Notes under the pieces: model-generated
Databases searched by the model: none
What the model was told of the DNA's origin: nothing
The model's input: the letters and a program-made list of their open reading frames with translations, nothing else
Shown: positions 15,245 to 22,563 of the stretch, piece by piece
How positions within the stretch are numbered: position 1 is the first letter of the stretch
How the letters are laid out: each line of letters opens with the position of its first letter
Program-made: the position numbers and the translations under genes
Source of the DNA: Thermoplasmatales archaeon
GTDB lineage: Archaea; Thermoplasmatota; Thermoplasmata; Methanomassiliicoccales; Methanomethylophilaceae
Assembly: GCA_012515075.1 (NCBI GenBank)
Contig: JAAYZC010000026.1
Coordinates: forward strand, 1 to 32,697
Length of the DNA: 32,697 nucleotides
Direction: 5' to 3'

Positions 15245-15473
15245 GGAAGTGGATAAGATGACGTTCGAGGAGAGCCTGAAAGGGCTCGAGGAGATGGTGA
15301 GGAAGCTGGAGTCCGGGGAGCTGGACCTGGACAGCAGCCTGCAGGTGTACGAGAGGGCCATAGCCCTCAGGGACCACTGCAGGAGGATACTGGACGAGAG
15401 CGAGCGCCGTGTGCAGAAGATAATGGAGACCTCGGAAGGGACGGAGAGGAAGGACCTGCCGGTCTCAAAATAA
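15237..15473 (+). CDS. xseB: Exodeoxyribonuclease VII small subunit
   Basis: A 78-aa helical protein with the XseB signature TFEESLKGLEEMVRKLESGELDLDSSLQVYERA and a second helix with ILDESERRVQKI. Small subunits coat the coiled-coil arm of XseA and are needed for activity. An AGGAGGT ribosome-binding site lies inside the end of xseA, and the two frames overlap by 8 bases, so translation is probably coupled. The 3' end overlaps the convergent DUF4435 gene by 9 bases. Confidence 0.94.
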   Translation: MDEEVDKMTFEESLKGLEEMVRKLESGELDLDSSLQVYERAIALRDHCRRILDESERRVQKIMETSEGTERKDLPVSK

Positions 15474-16325
15474 CCAGAGGCCCATGCCGTTGGCCTCGCA
15501 CCATTCCCTGGTGCTCCTGTGGAGGCGGGTCTCCGCGAAATCGTCCTTTCCGTAGGCGAGCCTGAGGGACCCGGACAGTTCGCAGCCCCTGAGCCCGCGG
15601 CTGTTGAACGCGCCGAATATGGATCTCAATCCCAGCACCAGGATCTCCACGGTGTCGTGCCCCCTGCACACGTCCCAAGGGTCCCATTCCCTGCCCATCT
15701 CCCTTTTCAGCAGGCGCAGGAGCTCCCTTCTGTTCAGACCCGGGCTGTTCGAACGGAACAGTATCTCGTCCACCAGCCTTTCGGGGTCCGTCCTCAGGTC
15801 CCTCTCGTTCACGAATATCTCCGGGTCCAGGTCCTTGAAGGACAGGCCGAGCTTCTCGTTGCAGGATATGAACATCAGAAGGCCAACAGGGTAGCTGGCG
15901 TTCAGGAGGGCGTCCGTGACGCTTCCGTAGGCCCCCTCGAATCTCTCCAGGGCCTCCCTGTCGGCATACTCCCAGAGGACCTCCTGCAGGGCACCGCTCT
16001 TCATTATCATCATCTCGCAGTCCCTGCAGTCGGTAACGAATATCGGGGGCTGTCTGACCACCCCGTTCATCCTGTCGAGGTCCGAATCGACGATTCCCAG
16101 CGTCCGCCTGTCCTTCCTCTTCTCCATGCTCTCTTTAACCGAATAGCGGACGTTCTCCTTCGAGTGGCCTACGATGAGCCTGGTCCGGTCCACGTCTATG
16201 AACTTCCCGTAGAGGCGCAAGTCCGTTATTCCCTCCACGACCAGAACCGTCCCGTCGAAGGCGGACCTCAGCATCGAGATCTCGTTCGCTATGTCGGAGT
16301 ATGACAGGCATTTACGCACTTTCAA
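15465..16325 (-). CDS. DUF4435 TOPRIM-type nuclease, AriB-like (PARIS)
   Basis: A 286-aa protein with the DUF4435 pattern: VLVVEGITDLRLYGKF with the TOPRIM glutamate at residue 31, a GHSKENV segment, then LGIVDSDLDRM with the DxD pair at residues 80 and 82. A cysteine-containing TDCRDCEMMIM follows where the family has its DxE-type segment. In PARIS, AriB is a TOPRIM nuclease released from the AriA ATPase on infection; E. coli AriB cleaves tRNA-Lys. Here the gene starts within the end of the AAA ATPase gene (14-base overlap), so the two form one operon. DUF4435 plus ATPase pairs are not all proven PARIS, so the label is by architecture. The 3' end overlaps xseB. Confidence 0.8.
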   Translation of the reverse strand: MKVRKCLSYSDIANEISMLRSAFDGTVLVVEGITDLRLYGKFIDVDRTRLIVGHSKENVRYSVKESMEKRKDRRTLGIVDSDLDRMNGVVRQPPIFVTDCRDCEMMIMKSGALQEVLWEYADREALERFEGAYGSVTDALLNASYPVGLLMFISCNEKLGLSFKDLDPEIFVNERDLRTDPERLVDEILFRSNSPGLNRRELLRLLKREMGREWDPWDVCRGHDTVEILVLGLRSIFGAFNSRGLRGCELSGSLRLAYGKDDFAETRLHRSTREWCEANGMGLWLF

Positions 16326-17352
16326 CCCTCAGTTCCCGGGCCTGGTCCCACCTGTCGTGTATAACCTGGGGGGACTGGGTGGCCACGATCATCTGAACAC
16401 CGCGGAGCCTGGATATGTCCGTCAGTATGTCTCCTATCCTGTGCTGCCAGGACACGTGCATGGATATCTCGGGTTCGTCTATTATGGCCAGGGAACCCGG
16501 TGAAGCGTGGAACAGGAGGCAGTAGAACATTATCATCACCTGCTTCTCCCCCGCGGAGAGCCGGCCCAGAGGCAGGGATATGCCGCTGTCCATCCTGACC
16601 TCCATCTTGGCATCCTCTATGAACAGGCTCTTGTTGACCAGGAGCCCGTTGACTATGTCCTTGTACACGACGATGGATTCGGCCAGAGTGTAGTTGCGGT
16701 CGACGTACTCGGAAAGGGAGAATGCCAGCTCGGTGTAGTCCTCCCTGTACTCAGCCACCTCGTATCTGGAGGGCGGGAACCTGTAGCCTGCGGGCATCTC
16801 GGGCTCGAAGCCCGCCTCGTTGAGGAAATCCAGCTTGGCCTTAAGGTTCTTGCACCAGAACACCAGCTCGTCGTCGCCGTACTCCTTCCGCCCCTCCTTG
16901 GGCACGGGCAGGAGCTCGGAGTGGTCCGCGGCGAGCCTTATCCTGTCGGCCAGCTCGGAGGCGTAGGATTCCAGCGCGGGAACGAGCCTGCCGTCCTTCT
17001 TCCTGACAGTCAGCCTCTCGGAGGAGATGTATACGACGTTTAGTATTTCCGCGACCTCGGATGGATCCAGGATCTGCTCGAGCTCCGTCTTCTGCATCTG
17101 GATAGTCAGACCGTCCCTGCCGTTCTCCAAGATGAGGGTTGTGTCGTCGTCGAATCCGATGTCCAGCCTCGAGAAGGGCACCGAAGCGGTCTCCTCCGCG
17201 TCCCCCTTCAGGACGCTGCTCAGGAGTCTCATGAGTGTGCTCTTCCCGTATCCGTTGGGGGAGTGCACGAAGGTTAGGGGCTCGGGTCCGAAGCAGATGT
17301 TGTAATCGAAGGTCTCGAAAAGCCCGTATATCGTCACATTTCTGATCATCAT
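16312..17352 (-). CDS. ABC-type AAA ATPase, AriA-like (PARIS)
   Basis: A 346-aa ATPase starting MMIRNVTIYGLFETFDY. The Walker A motif is SPNGYGKST (residues 31-39), the ABC-like signature is GRLSAGEKQVMI (about 264-275), Walker B is SLAIIDEPEIS (about 287-297), and the end has MIVATQSPQVI. The insert between Walker A and the signature holds the helical region (KNLKAKLDFLNEAGFEPEM...YREDYTELAFSLSEYVDRN). This is the small AAA_15/AAA_21-like ATPase found with DUF4435 partners, as in AriA. In PARIS it forms a multimeric cage that senses phage anti-restriction proteins. The start is supported by a TATA box 26 bases upstream; the frame further upstream is a shadow of the TPR gene. Confidence 0.8.
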   Translation of the reverse strand: MMIRNVTIYGLFETFDYNICFGPEPLTFVHSPNGYGKSTLMRLLSSVLKGDAEETASVPFSRLDIGFDDDTTLILENGRDGLTIQMQKTELEQILDPSEVAEILNVVYISSERLTVRKKDGRLVPALESYASELADRIRLAADHSELLPVPKEGRKEYGDDELVFWCKNLKAKLDFLNEAGFEPEMPAGYRFPPSRYEVAEYREDYTELAFSLSEYVDRNYTLAESIVVYKDIVNGLLVNKSLFIEDAKMEVRMDSGISLPLGRLSAGEKQVMIMFYCLLFHASPGSLAIIDEPEISMHVSWQHRIGDILTDISRLRGVQMIVATQSPQVIHDRWDQARELRVESA

Positions 17353-17376
17353 ACGTATCCCGGAATCGCCCACTGT

Positions 17377-17427
17377 GTATAAGAACCTCTCCAGATTCGC
17401 TTCGCGGGCATCCGTAGGTTTATTTTT
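17377..17427. promoter_or_regulatory. Divergent promoters of the PARIS-like operon and the TPR gene
   Basis: CTTATACA on the minus strand (about 17377-17384) is 26-28 bases before the ATPase ATG at 17352. TTTATTTTT on the plus strand (17419-17427) is 26 bases before the TPR ATG at 17449. Both fit leaderless transcripts. Confidence 0.55.
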
Positions 17428-17448
17428 CGGAACGGTTTTAACCGACCG

Positions 17449-18300
17449 ATGGAAACGGACGATGCCTTCGAAAGAATAAACGCACACATCCGCGAGGGGC
17501 GGTACTCCTCGGTACGCCCGGAGGTCTATCGGATAGCCGAACTCTCGGAGGGCGACCCGTTCACCCTGATCAAATGCGCATCGCTGCTCAAGGTCATAGA
17601 CGAAGAGGAGGGCTGCCAGGATATCCTGGGTCGGGTGGAGGCCGCTCTCCCGGAGGGAGGGGAAGACAGGTTCGCCGCGGCCCAGGCCCTGCGGAGACTG
17701 GGGCGCCCCGGGGACGCCCTGCGGATCCTGCACGGAATGGGAGGGGATGATCCGGTGCTCAGGGAGGAGGCCGCGGCGCTCTCCTCGCTGGGAAGGCACG
17801 ACGAGGCCCTCTCCCGCCTGGAGGCTATCGGGGAAAAGCAGGCCGGGGACCGGACAGCCGAGGTCTCGGCGCTCTCCTCGCTGGGAAGGCACGACGAGGC
17901 CCTATCCCTCGCCGAAGGCATCCCGGAGGCGTCCGGGCCTTCCTACGATTCCATGCTGGCATTATGCAGGGTGCTGACCGTCATGGGCCGCAGCAAGGAC
18001 GCCGTGAGAAGGGCCCGGGCGTACCTCAGGGAGGAGGGCGGAGCCGATGGCAACGCCCTGGCGGCCGCGGTCATGTGGTTCAACGGCAAGACACCCGCGG
18101 CCGCGGGGTTCGCCCGCCGTGCGCTGGAGATCGACCACACCCATCAGGGGGCCGCAGAGACCATGGCCATGTGCCTTATAGAGAAAGGCAGGACGAAGGA
18201 GGCCAAGGTGCTCGCCGGGGCGATCAACCAGCACGATCCGGGCTCCGACGCGGCCATCCGCATACTGGACGCCTGCAGGCAGGCGGCCTCTCTGAGATGA
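17449..18300 (+). CDS. TPR-repeat protein
   Basis: A 283-aa soluble all-helical protein made of tetratricopeptide-like repeats. Units are visible as ALRRLGRPGDALRIL, ALSSLGRHDEALSRL, ALSSLGRHDEALSLA, VLTVMGRSKDAVRRA and MCLIEKGRTKEAKVLA, each about 31-34 residues apart. TPR proteins are protein-protein interaction scaffolds; no partner is indicated except the divergent PARIS-like operon upstream. There is no signal peptide. Two repeats share an exact 37-base DNA match, a sign of recent unit duplication. The last base abuts the stop of the convergent trkH gene. Confidence 0.82.
   Translation: METDDAFERINAHIREGRYSSVRPEVYRIAELSEGDPFTLIKCASLLKVIDEEEGCQDILGRVEAALPEGGEDRFAAAQALRRLGRPGDALRILHGMGGDDPVLREEAAALSSLGRHDEALSRLEAIGEKQAGDRTAEVSALSSLGRHDEALSLAEGIPEASGPSYDSMLALCRVLTVMGRSKDAVRRARAYLREEGGADGNALAAAVMWFNGKTPAAAGFARRALEIDHTHQGAAETMAMCLIEKGRTKEAKVLAGAINQHDPGSDAAIRILDACRQAASLR
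17774..17810 (+). repeat. 37-bp direct repeat, copy 1 (within TPR gene)
   Basis: Identical to 17867-17903. It encodes the TPR core ALSSLGRHDEAL. The copies are 93 bases apart, exactly 31 codons, so the duplication preserves frame and repeat spacing. Confidence 0.9.
17867..17903 (+). repeat. 37-bp direct repeat, copy 2 (within TPR gene)
   Basis: The second exact copy of the repeat at 17774-17810. The sequence between the copies differs, so either selection held the core or gene conversion has homogenised it. Confidence 0.9.
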
Positions 18301-19815
18301 TCAGAACCTCTTGCCGAAGAAGACCTTCCTGAGCCTGGACGCCCGGGTGTTGTGCCCCATTACGTACTCCTTCCAGAAGCCGGGGGTGAGCATCACCAGC
18401 GCGGTGGCTATCTCCAGACGGCCCACCCACATGATGAATCCCATGAACACTTTGGAGACATCGTCCAGTTCGGCGAAGGACCCGTAAGGGCCGTAAGGTC
18501 CCAGAGCGGGACCCACGTTGCATATGGCCGTTATCGCGGAGACGAAGGCGTCCTGAATCCCCATTCCCAAGGCGGCGAGGACGATCCCGGATACCATGAT
18601 GGTGCCCAGGAAAAGCATGAACACTATCACCGCTGAGGAGACGTAATCCTTCTCCACGGTGTCGCCGTCCACCTTCACGTCGTAGATGGCTCTCGGGTGT
18701 ATCAGGGCGTTGAGGCCGTTCAGTATGTACTTGTGCACTATCAGGAGCCTGCCCACCTTGATGCCTCCTGCCGTGGAGCCGGAGGAACCGCCCACGAGCA
18801 TCACGGCCAGGATCACGGCGATGGCCGCGCCGGCCCAGAGGCTGTAGTCCACGGTGGCGAACCCGGTGCTGGTGCCCAGCGAGACCACGGTGAAGAGGAC
18901 GTCCTTGTACTGCTCCAGGCCCCCTGCGCCCAACAGGACGAAGATTATGGCGGAGGCCAACAGGAACCACAGGACCATCATCACGAACTCGGAGCTCCTG
19001 AAGTAGGAGCGGGGGTCCCTCTTGTAGATGGCCTTGTAGTGGAGGTAGAAGTTCGTGCCGCCCAGGAGCATGAAGAGTATGACGATTGACTGGACCAGGC
19101 CGCCGTACCCGGCCAGGCTGTCGTTGGTGCACATGAACCCGCCGGTGGAGACGGTGGAGAACATCATGCAGAGGGACTCGTAGATGTCCACCCCCAGAAC
19201 GACCAGCGTAACCAGGAGCACCACGCTCAGTGCCCCGTATATGATGGCGAAGTGCTTGGCCGCATCGGCCATCCTGGCGGTGAAGTTCCTGCTCCCGGAG
19301 CCCGAGAGCTCGTTGTTGAAGAACGTGCGCCCGCCGAAGCCCAGCATGGGCATCAGGAAGAGGAATATCAGGATGGTGGCTATACCGCCCACCCACTGGG
19401 TCATCGATCTCCACAGCAGCAGGGACCGGGGCCAGGACTCTATATCGCTCATTATGGTGGATCCCGTGGTGGTGAATCCGCTGGCCGATTCGAATATGGC
19501 ATCCGCGGGAGGCATGCCGAACATGATGTAGGGGATGACGCCTATGGCCACGGCCGCAAGCCATGCGCATCCGATCATTATCAGGCCGTCGACGGCCTTC
19601 ATGGGGCCGTCGTGCATGCGGAACAGGGACATCATCAGCAGGGAGGCGCAGAGGCAGAAAGCCATGGGGGCCGCGAAGGGAAGAGGGTCCTCTCCGAGGA
19701 GCACGGCCGCCGAGACTGGTACGGCAAGCGACACGGAGATCCCGAAGACGATTATGCCCACCAGATGCACGGTGGGCCCTTCCCATCTCGCAGAACGGTC
19801 TATCTTGAACCTCAT
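18301..19815 (-). CDS. trkH: Trk-type potassium uptake membrane subunit
   Basis: A 504-aa integral membrane protein with the four pore loops of the TrkH/KtrB family: ASGFTTTGST (about residue 108), FSTVSTGGF (about 222), LGTSTGFATVD (about 315) and AICNVGPALGP (about 430), each with the selectivity-filter glycine between predicted helices. It mediates K+ uptake at the cytoplasmic membrane, gated by TrkA. The trkA gene ends 10 bases upstream on the same strand, so the pair is an operon. Its stop codon directly abuts the stop of the convergent TPR gene. Confidence 0.95.
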   Translation of the reverse strand: MRFKIDRSARWEGPTVHLVGIIVFGISVSLAVPVSAAVLLGEDPLPFAAPMAFCLCASLLMMSLFRMHDGPMKAVDGLIMIGCAWLAAVAIGVIPYIMFGMPPADAIFESASGFTTTGSTIMSDIESWPRSLLLWRSMTQWVGGIATILIFLFLMPMLGFGGRTFFNNELSGSGSRNFTARMADAAKHFAIIYGALSVVLLVTLVVLGVDIYESLCMMFSTVSTGGFMCTNDSLAGYGGLVQSIVILFMLLGGTNFYLHYKAIYKRDPRSYFRSSEFVMMVLWFLLASAIIFVLLGAGGLEQYKDVLFTVVSLGTSTGFATVDYSLWAGAAIAVILAVMLVGGSSGSTAGGIKVGRLLIVHKYILNGLNALIHPRAIYDVKVDGDTVEKDYVSSAVIVFMLFLGTIMVSGIVLAALGMGIQDAFVSAITAICNVGPALGPYGPYGSFAELDDVSKVFMGFIMWVGRLEIATALVMLTPGFWKEYVMGHNTRASRLRKVFFGKRF

Positions 19816-19825
19816 CTGAGCACCG

Positions 19826-21175
19826 TCACATCTCCGATAGCGCGTTGGTACCGAAGAGCCTCTCGAGCTTGGACACCTTCGTCATGTATGTGAAGAGCAG
19901 GACCTTGTCGCCGTTGCGGAAAACGGTGTCCATGCGAGGGTAGATTATCCGGCCATCGCGGACCACCGCGGCTATGCGGACCCCTTCCGGCAGGCGGACG
20001 TCCCCGAGATGCTCGTTGCATATCTTCGACTGGGAGGTCAGGGTCACGCTGAAGAACAGCTCCCCCTCGTGGTTCATCCTCATTATGGCCTGGTCGTCGG
20101 ATATGAGGGTCTTCGTTATCTCGTTCGCCACCACGCGGTGGTAGCCGATTATGCTCTCTATGCCCGTGTACTGGAATATGTCCTCGTACTCCCTCACCGA
20201 GTACCTCGATATGACCTTCTTTGTGCCCAGGTTCATGGCCACCATGCATGCGAGCAGATTCTTCTCGTCCACGTCCGTGACGCATATGAGGGCGTCGGCC
20301 CTGCCGACGTTCTCGGACCTCAGGATATGGGGGTCCACGGTGTTGGCGTTGACGACTATGACGTTGCTGAAGGTCTTGGAGAGCTGTCTGCAGACGGCCT
20401 CGTCCTCCTCTATCAGCTTGACGTACCTCTTCTTGCCCTCCAGCAGCCTGGCTGTGTGGGCGCCCACCACGCCCCCTCCGAGTATGACGAACTCGTTCGC
20501 GTCGTCCGTGACGCCCATCATGTCGTTGAAATCCTCGATGGCCTTGGGCGACCCCAGCACGCATATCCTGTCGTCCACGTGCAGCTCGGTGGTCTCATTG
20601 GCAAGGATGACGTCTTCCCCGCGGTACACGGCGACCACCGTGGACTCCGGCGGTATCTCGAGGTTTATCACGACCTGGCCCACGATCTTCGTGTGCTCCT
20701 TCGAGACCTTGAAGGTCGTCAGCACCATGTCCATGTTCACCAGGCTCTCGTAGTCCACCGCGTTCTCGAGGAGGGCGAGCTTCGAGATCTTGGTGGCGGT
20801 TATCATCTCGGGGGATATCAGCTGATCTATGCCCTCAACCCCCTCCGAGGACGTCTTCACTATGAAGTCGGGGTCGCTTATCCTCGAGACCGTCTTGATC
20901 TTCGGGGACACGCGCTTGGCCATCAGGCAGACGAACAGGTTGGAGTCGTCCCTGGATGTGGAAGCTATGACCGCCTCCGCTTTGTGTCTCCTTATGGCGC
21001 TCTCCAGAACGCGGGGGTTGGTGCCGTTGTCGCAGAGGACGGAGACGTTGAGCAGGCTCTTCGCGAACTCCGCTCTGGAGGGGCTCTCCTCCACGATGAG
21101 CACGTCGTGGACCTTGGACAGGGCCTCGGCCGCCGTGAAACCGACGGATCCCGCGCCCACTATTATTATGTTCAT
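19826..21175 (-). CDS. trkA: Trk potassium uptake regulatory subunit with two RCK modules
   Basis: A 449-aa cytoplasmic protein with two tandem RCK modules, as in bacterial TrkA. The first begins MNIIIVGAGSVGFTAAEAL (dinucleotide-binding GAGSVG, acid at the end of strand 2 in LIVEES) and has its TrkA_C part around residues 130-215. The second begins FVILGGGVVGAHTARLL, with IEEDEAVCRQL, and ends in a second TrkA_C (QSKICNEHLGDVRLPEGVRIAAVVRDGRIIYPRMDTVFRNGDKVLLFT). It binds NAD(H)/ATP and gates TrkH. Start chosen at the ATG at 21175, with a GGAG ribosome-binding site; everything upstream in that frame is a shadow of hisD. Confidence 0.95.
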   Translation of the reverse strand: MNIIIVGAGSVGFTAAEALSKVHDVLIVEESPSRAEFAKSLLNVSVLCDNGTNPRVLESAIRRHKAEAVIASTSRDDSNLFVCLMAKRVSPKIKTVSRISDPDFIVKTSSEGVEGIDQLISPEMITATKISKLALLENAVDYESLVNMDMVLTTFKVSKEHTKIVGQVVINLEIPPESTVVAVYRGEDVILANETTELHVDDRICVLGSPKAIEDFNDMMGVTDDANEFVILGGGVVGAHTARLLEGKKRYVKLIEEDEAVCRQLSKTFSNVIVVNANTVDPHILRSENVGRADALICVTDVDEKNLLACMVAMNLGTKKVISRYSVREYEDIFQYTGIESIIGYHRVVANEITKTLISDDQAIMRMNHEGELFFSVTLTSQSKICNEHLGDVRLPEGVRIAAVVRDGRIIYPRMDTVFRNGDKVLLFTYMTKVSKLERLFGTNALSEM

Positions 21176-21210
21176 CCGGACACTCCTGCCACGACGGGTA
21201 CACCTTTGTT

Positions 21211-21273
21211 GATATTTTAACAGTCGGGTGCCTCCTCTCGCGTGCCCGGCGAACCTCTCGCACAGTTTAAATC
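21211..21273. promoter_or_regulatory. Divergent promoters of trkA-trkH and hisD-ppk-ppx
   Basis: TTAAAATATC on the minus strand (21211-21220) would start a transcript near 21190, leaving a leader of about 15 bases before trkA. TTTAAATC on the plus strand (21266-21273) is 26 bases before the hisD ATG at 21296, giving a leaderless message. Confidence 0.55.
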
Positions 21274-21295
21274 CCACCTTATTAATCGCAAGGGC

Positions 21296-22561
21296 ATGTG
21301 GAAGCAGATCGAGGAGGGTTTCTGGGCCAAGAACCGTGAATCCAAGGTTGGCGATGTTTCGGACATCGTATCGGACATCATAGACCGCGTCAGGGAGGAG
21401 GGGGACAGGGCCCTGTTCGACCTCACCAGGAAGTTCGACAAGCTCGACCTGGACTCCCTGGCAGTCGGCCGCGACAAGATAGACGAGGCCTACGAGGACG
21501 TGGACCCCGTGCTGGTCGAGGAGCTGGAGGAGGCCGCCTACAACATACAGCGCTTCCACGAGCTGCAGCTCCCCAAGGACCTCTGGCTGACCGAGATGCA
21601 GCCCGGTGTGACCCTGGGGGTCAAGAGCACGCCGCTGGAGAGGGTGGGATGCTACATACCCGGCGGGAAGGCCTCGTACCCCAGCACCGTGCTCATGTGC
21701 GCCATACCCGCAAGGGTCGCCGGAGTGGACGAGGTCGTCTGCTGCACGCCCGGCCCGATAGACCCGGTCAGGCTGGTCGCCATGGACATAGCCGGAGTGG
21801 ACGAGGTGTATCAGGTGGGCGGCGCCCAGGCGATAGCGGCCATGGCCCTGGGGACGGAGTCCATCGAGCCCGTTCAGAAGATCGTCGGGCCGGGGAACGT
21901 CTTCGTCACATCGGCTAAGATGATGCTCCGTAACACCGTGGAGATAGACTTCCCGGCCGGACCCAGCGAGGTCGGGATCATAGCCGACGGCACGGCGAAG
22001 CCCGCCTTCCTGGCGGCGGAGATACTCGCGCAGGCGGAGCACGACCCGTCTTCGGCGGCGGTCATGGTCACCGACGACCCGTCGCTGCCCGCGAGGGTGA
22101 CGGCGGAGATTGAACGTCAGCTCGCAGGAGCTCCCAGGGCGAGTATAATAAAGGCGGCTCTGGAGAACTCCGGGTACATGATGGCCGATTCCCTGGAGCA
22201 CGCCGCCGCGATAATGAACGACATGGCGCCCGAGCACCTCTCGATACAGACGGCGGACGATTTCGGGATCCTCTCGATGATAAGGAACGCCGGATCGATA
22301 TTCATGGGCCCGTACACCCCCGTGGCGGCCGGGGACTACGCTTCGGGCACGAACCACGTGCTTCCCACCTCCGGGCACGCGGCCACGGCGTCCGGCCTCA
22401 ACGTGGCGCATTTCAGGAAGACTTCCACCATACAGATGCTGTCGAGGGAGGGCCTTTCAACGCTGGCGCCCACGATCGAGACCATATCCAGCGCCGAAGG
22501 CCTCCACGCCCACTGCGCGTCGGTCAGGATAAGAGGGGTCGGCGGCGAGCGCGGGGAGTGA
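21296..22561 (+). CDS. hisD: Histidinol dehydrogenase
   Basis: A 421-aa enzyme of the usual HisD length. Family blocks visible are LERVGCYIPGGKASYPSTVLM, the QVGGAQAIAAMALGT and IVGPGNVFVTSAK region, DFPAGPSEVGIIAD, AEILAQAEHDPSSAAVMV with the zinc-binding QAEHD, and FMGPYTPVAAGDYASGTNHVLPT. It carries out the last two steps of histidine synthesis, oxidising L-histidinol to histidine with NAD+. No other his gene is in the window. Instead the polyphosphate kinase gene follows at once, so hisD is the promoter-proximal gene of a hisD-ppk-ppx unit. The start is the ATG 26 bases after a TATA box; an upstream frame to 21242 is not supported. Confidence 0.96.
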   Translation: MWKQIEEGFWAKNRESKVGDVSDIVSDIIDRVREEGDRALFDLTRKFDKLDLDSLAVGRDKIDEAYEDVDPVLVEELEEAAYNIQRFHELQLPKDLWLTEMQPGVTLGVKSTPLERVGCYIPGGKASYPSTVLMCAIPARVAGVDEVVCCTPGPIDPVRLVAMDIAGVDEVYQVGGAQAIAAMALGTESIEPVQKIVGPGNVFVTSAKMMLRNTVEIDFPAGPSEVGIIADGTAKPAFLAAEILAQAEHDPSSAAVMVTDDPSLPARVTAEIERQLAGAPRASIIKAALENSGYMMADSLEHAAAIMNDMAPEHLSIQTADDFGILSMIRNAGSIFMGPYTPVAAGDYASGTNHVLPTSGHAATASGLNVAHFRKTSTIQMLSREGLSTLAPTIETISSAEGLHAHCASVRIRGVGGERGE

Positions 22562-22563
22562 AG

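Noticed and set aside
17774-17903. A CRISPR-like pair of 37-bp repeats
   Set aside because: There are only two copies, spaced exactly 31 codons apart inside an intact TPR frame; they are protein repeats.
20009-21220. A 403-codon plus-strand open frame opposite trkA
   Set aside because: It is rich in Val, His, Leu and Tyr, typical of a reverse-frame shadow, and trkA has both RCK motifs in the right places.
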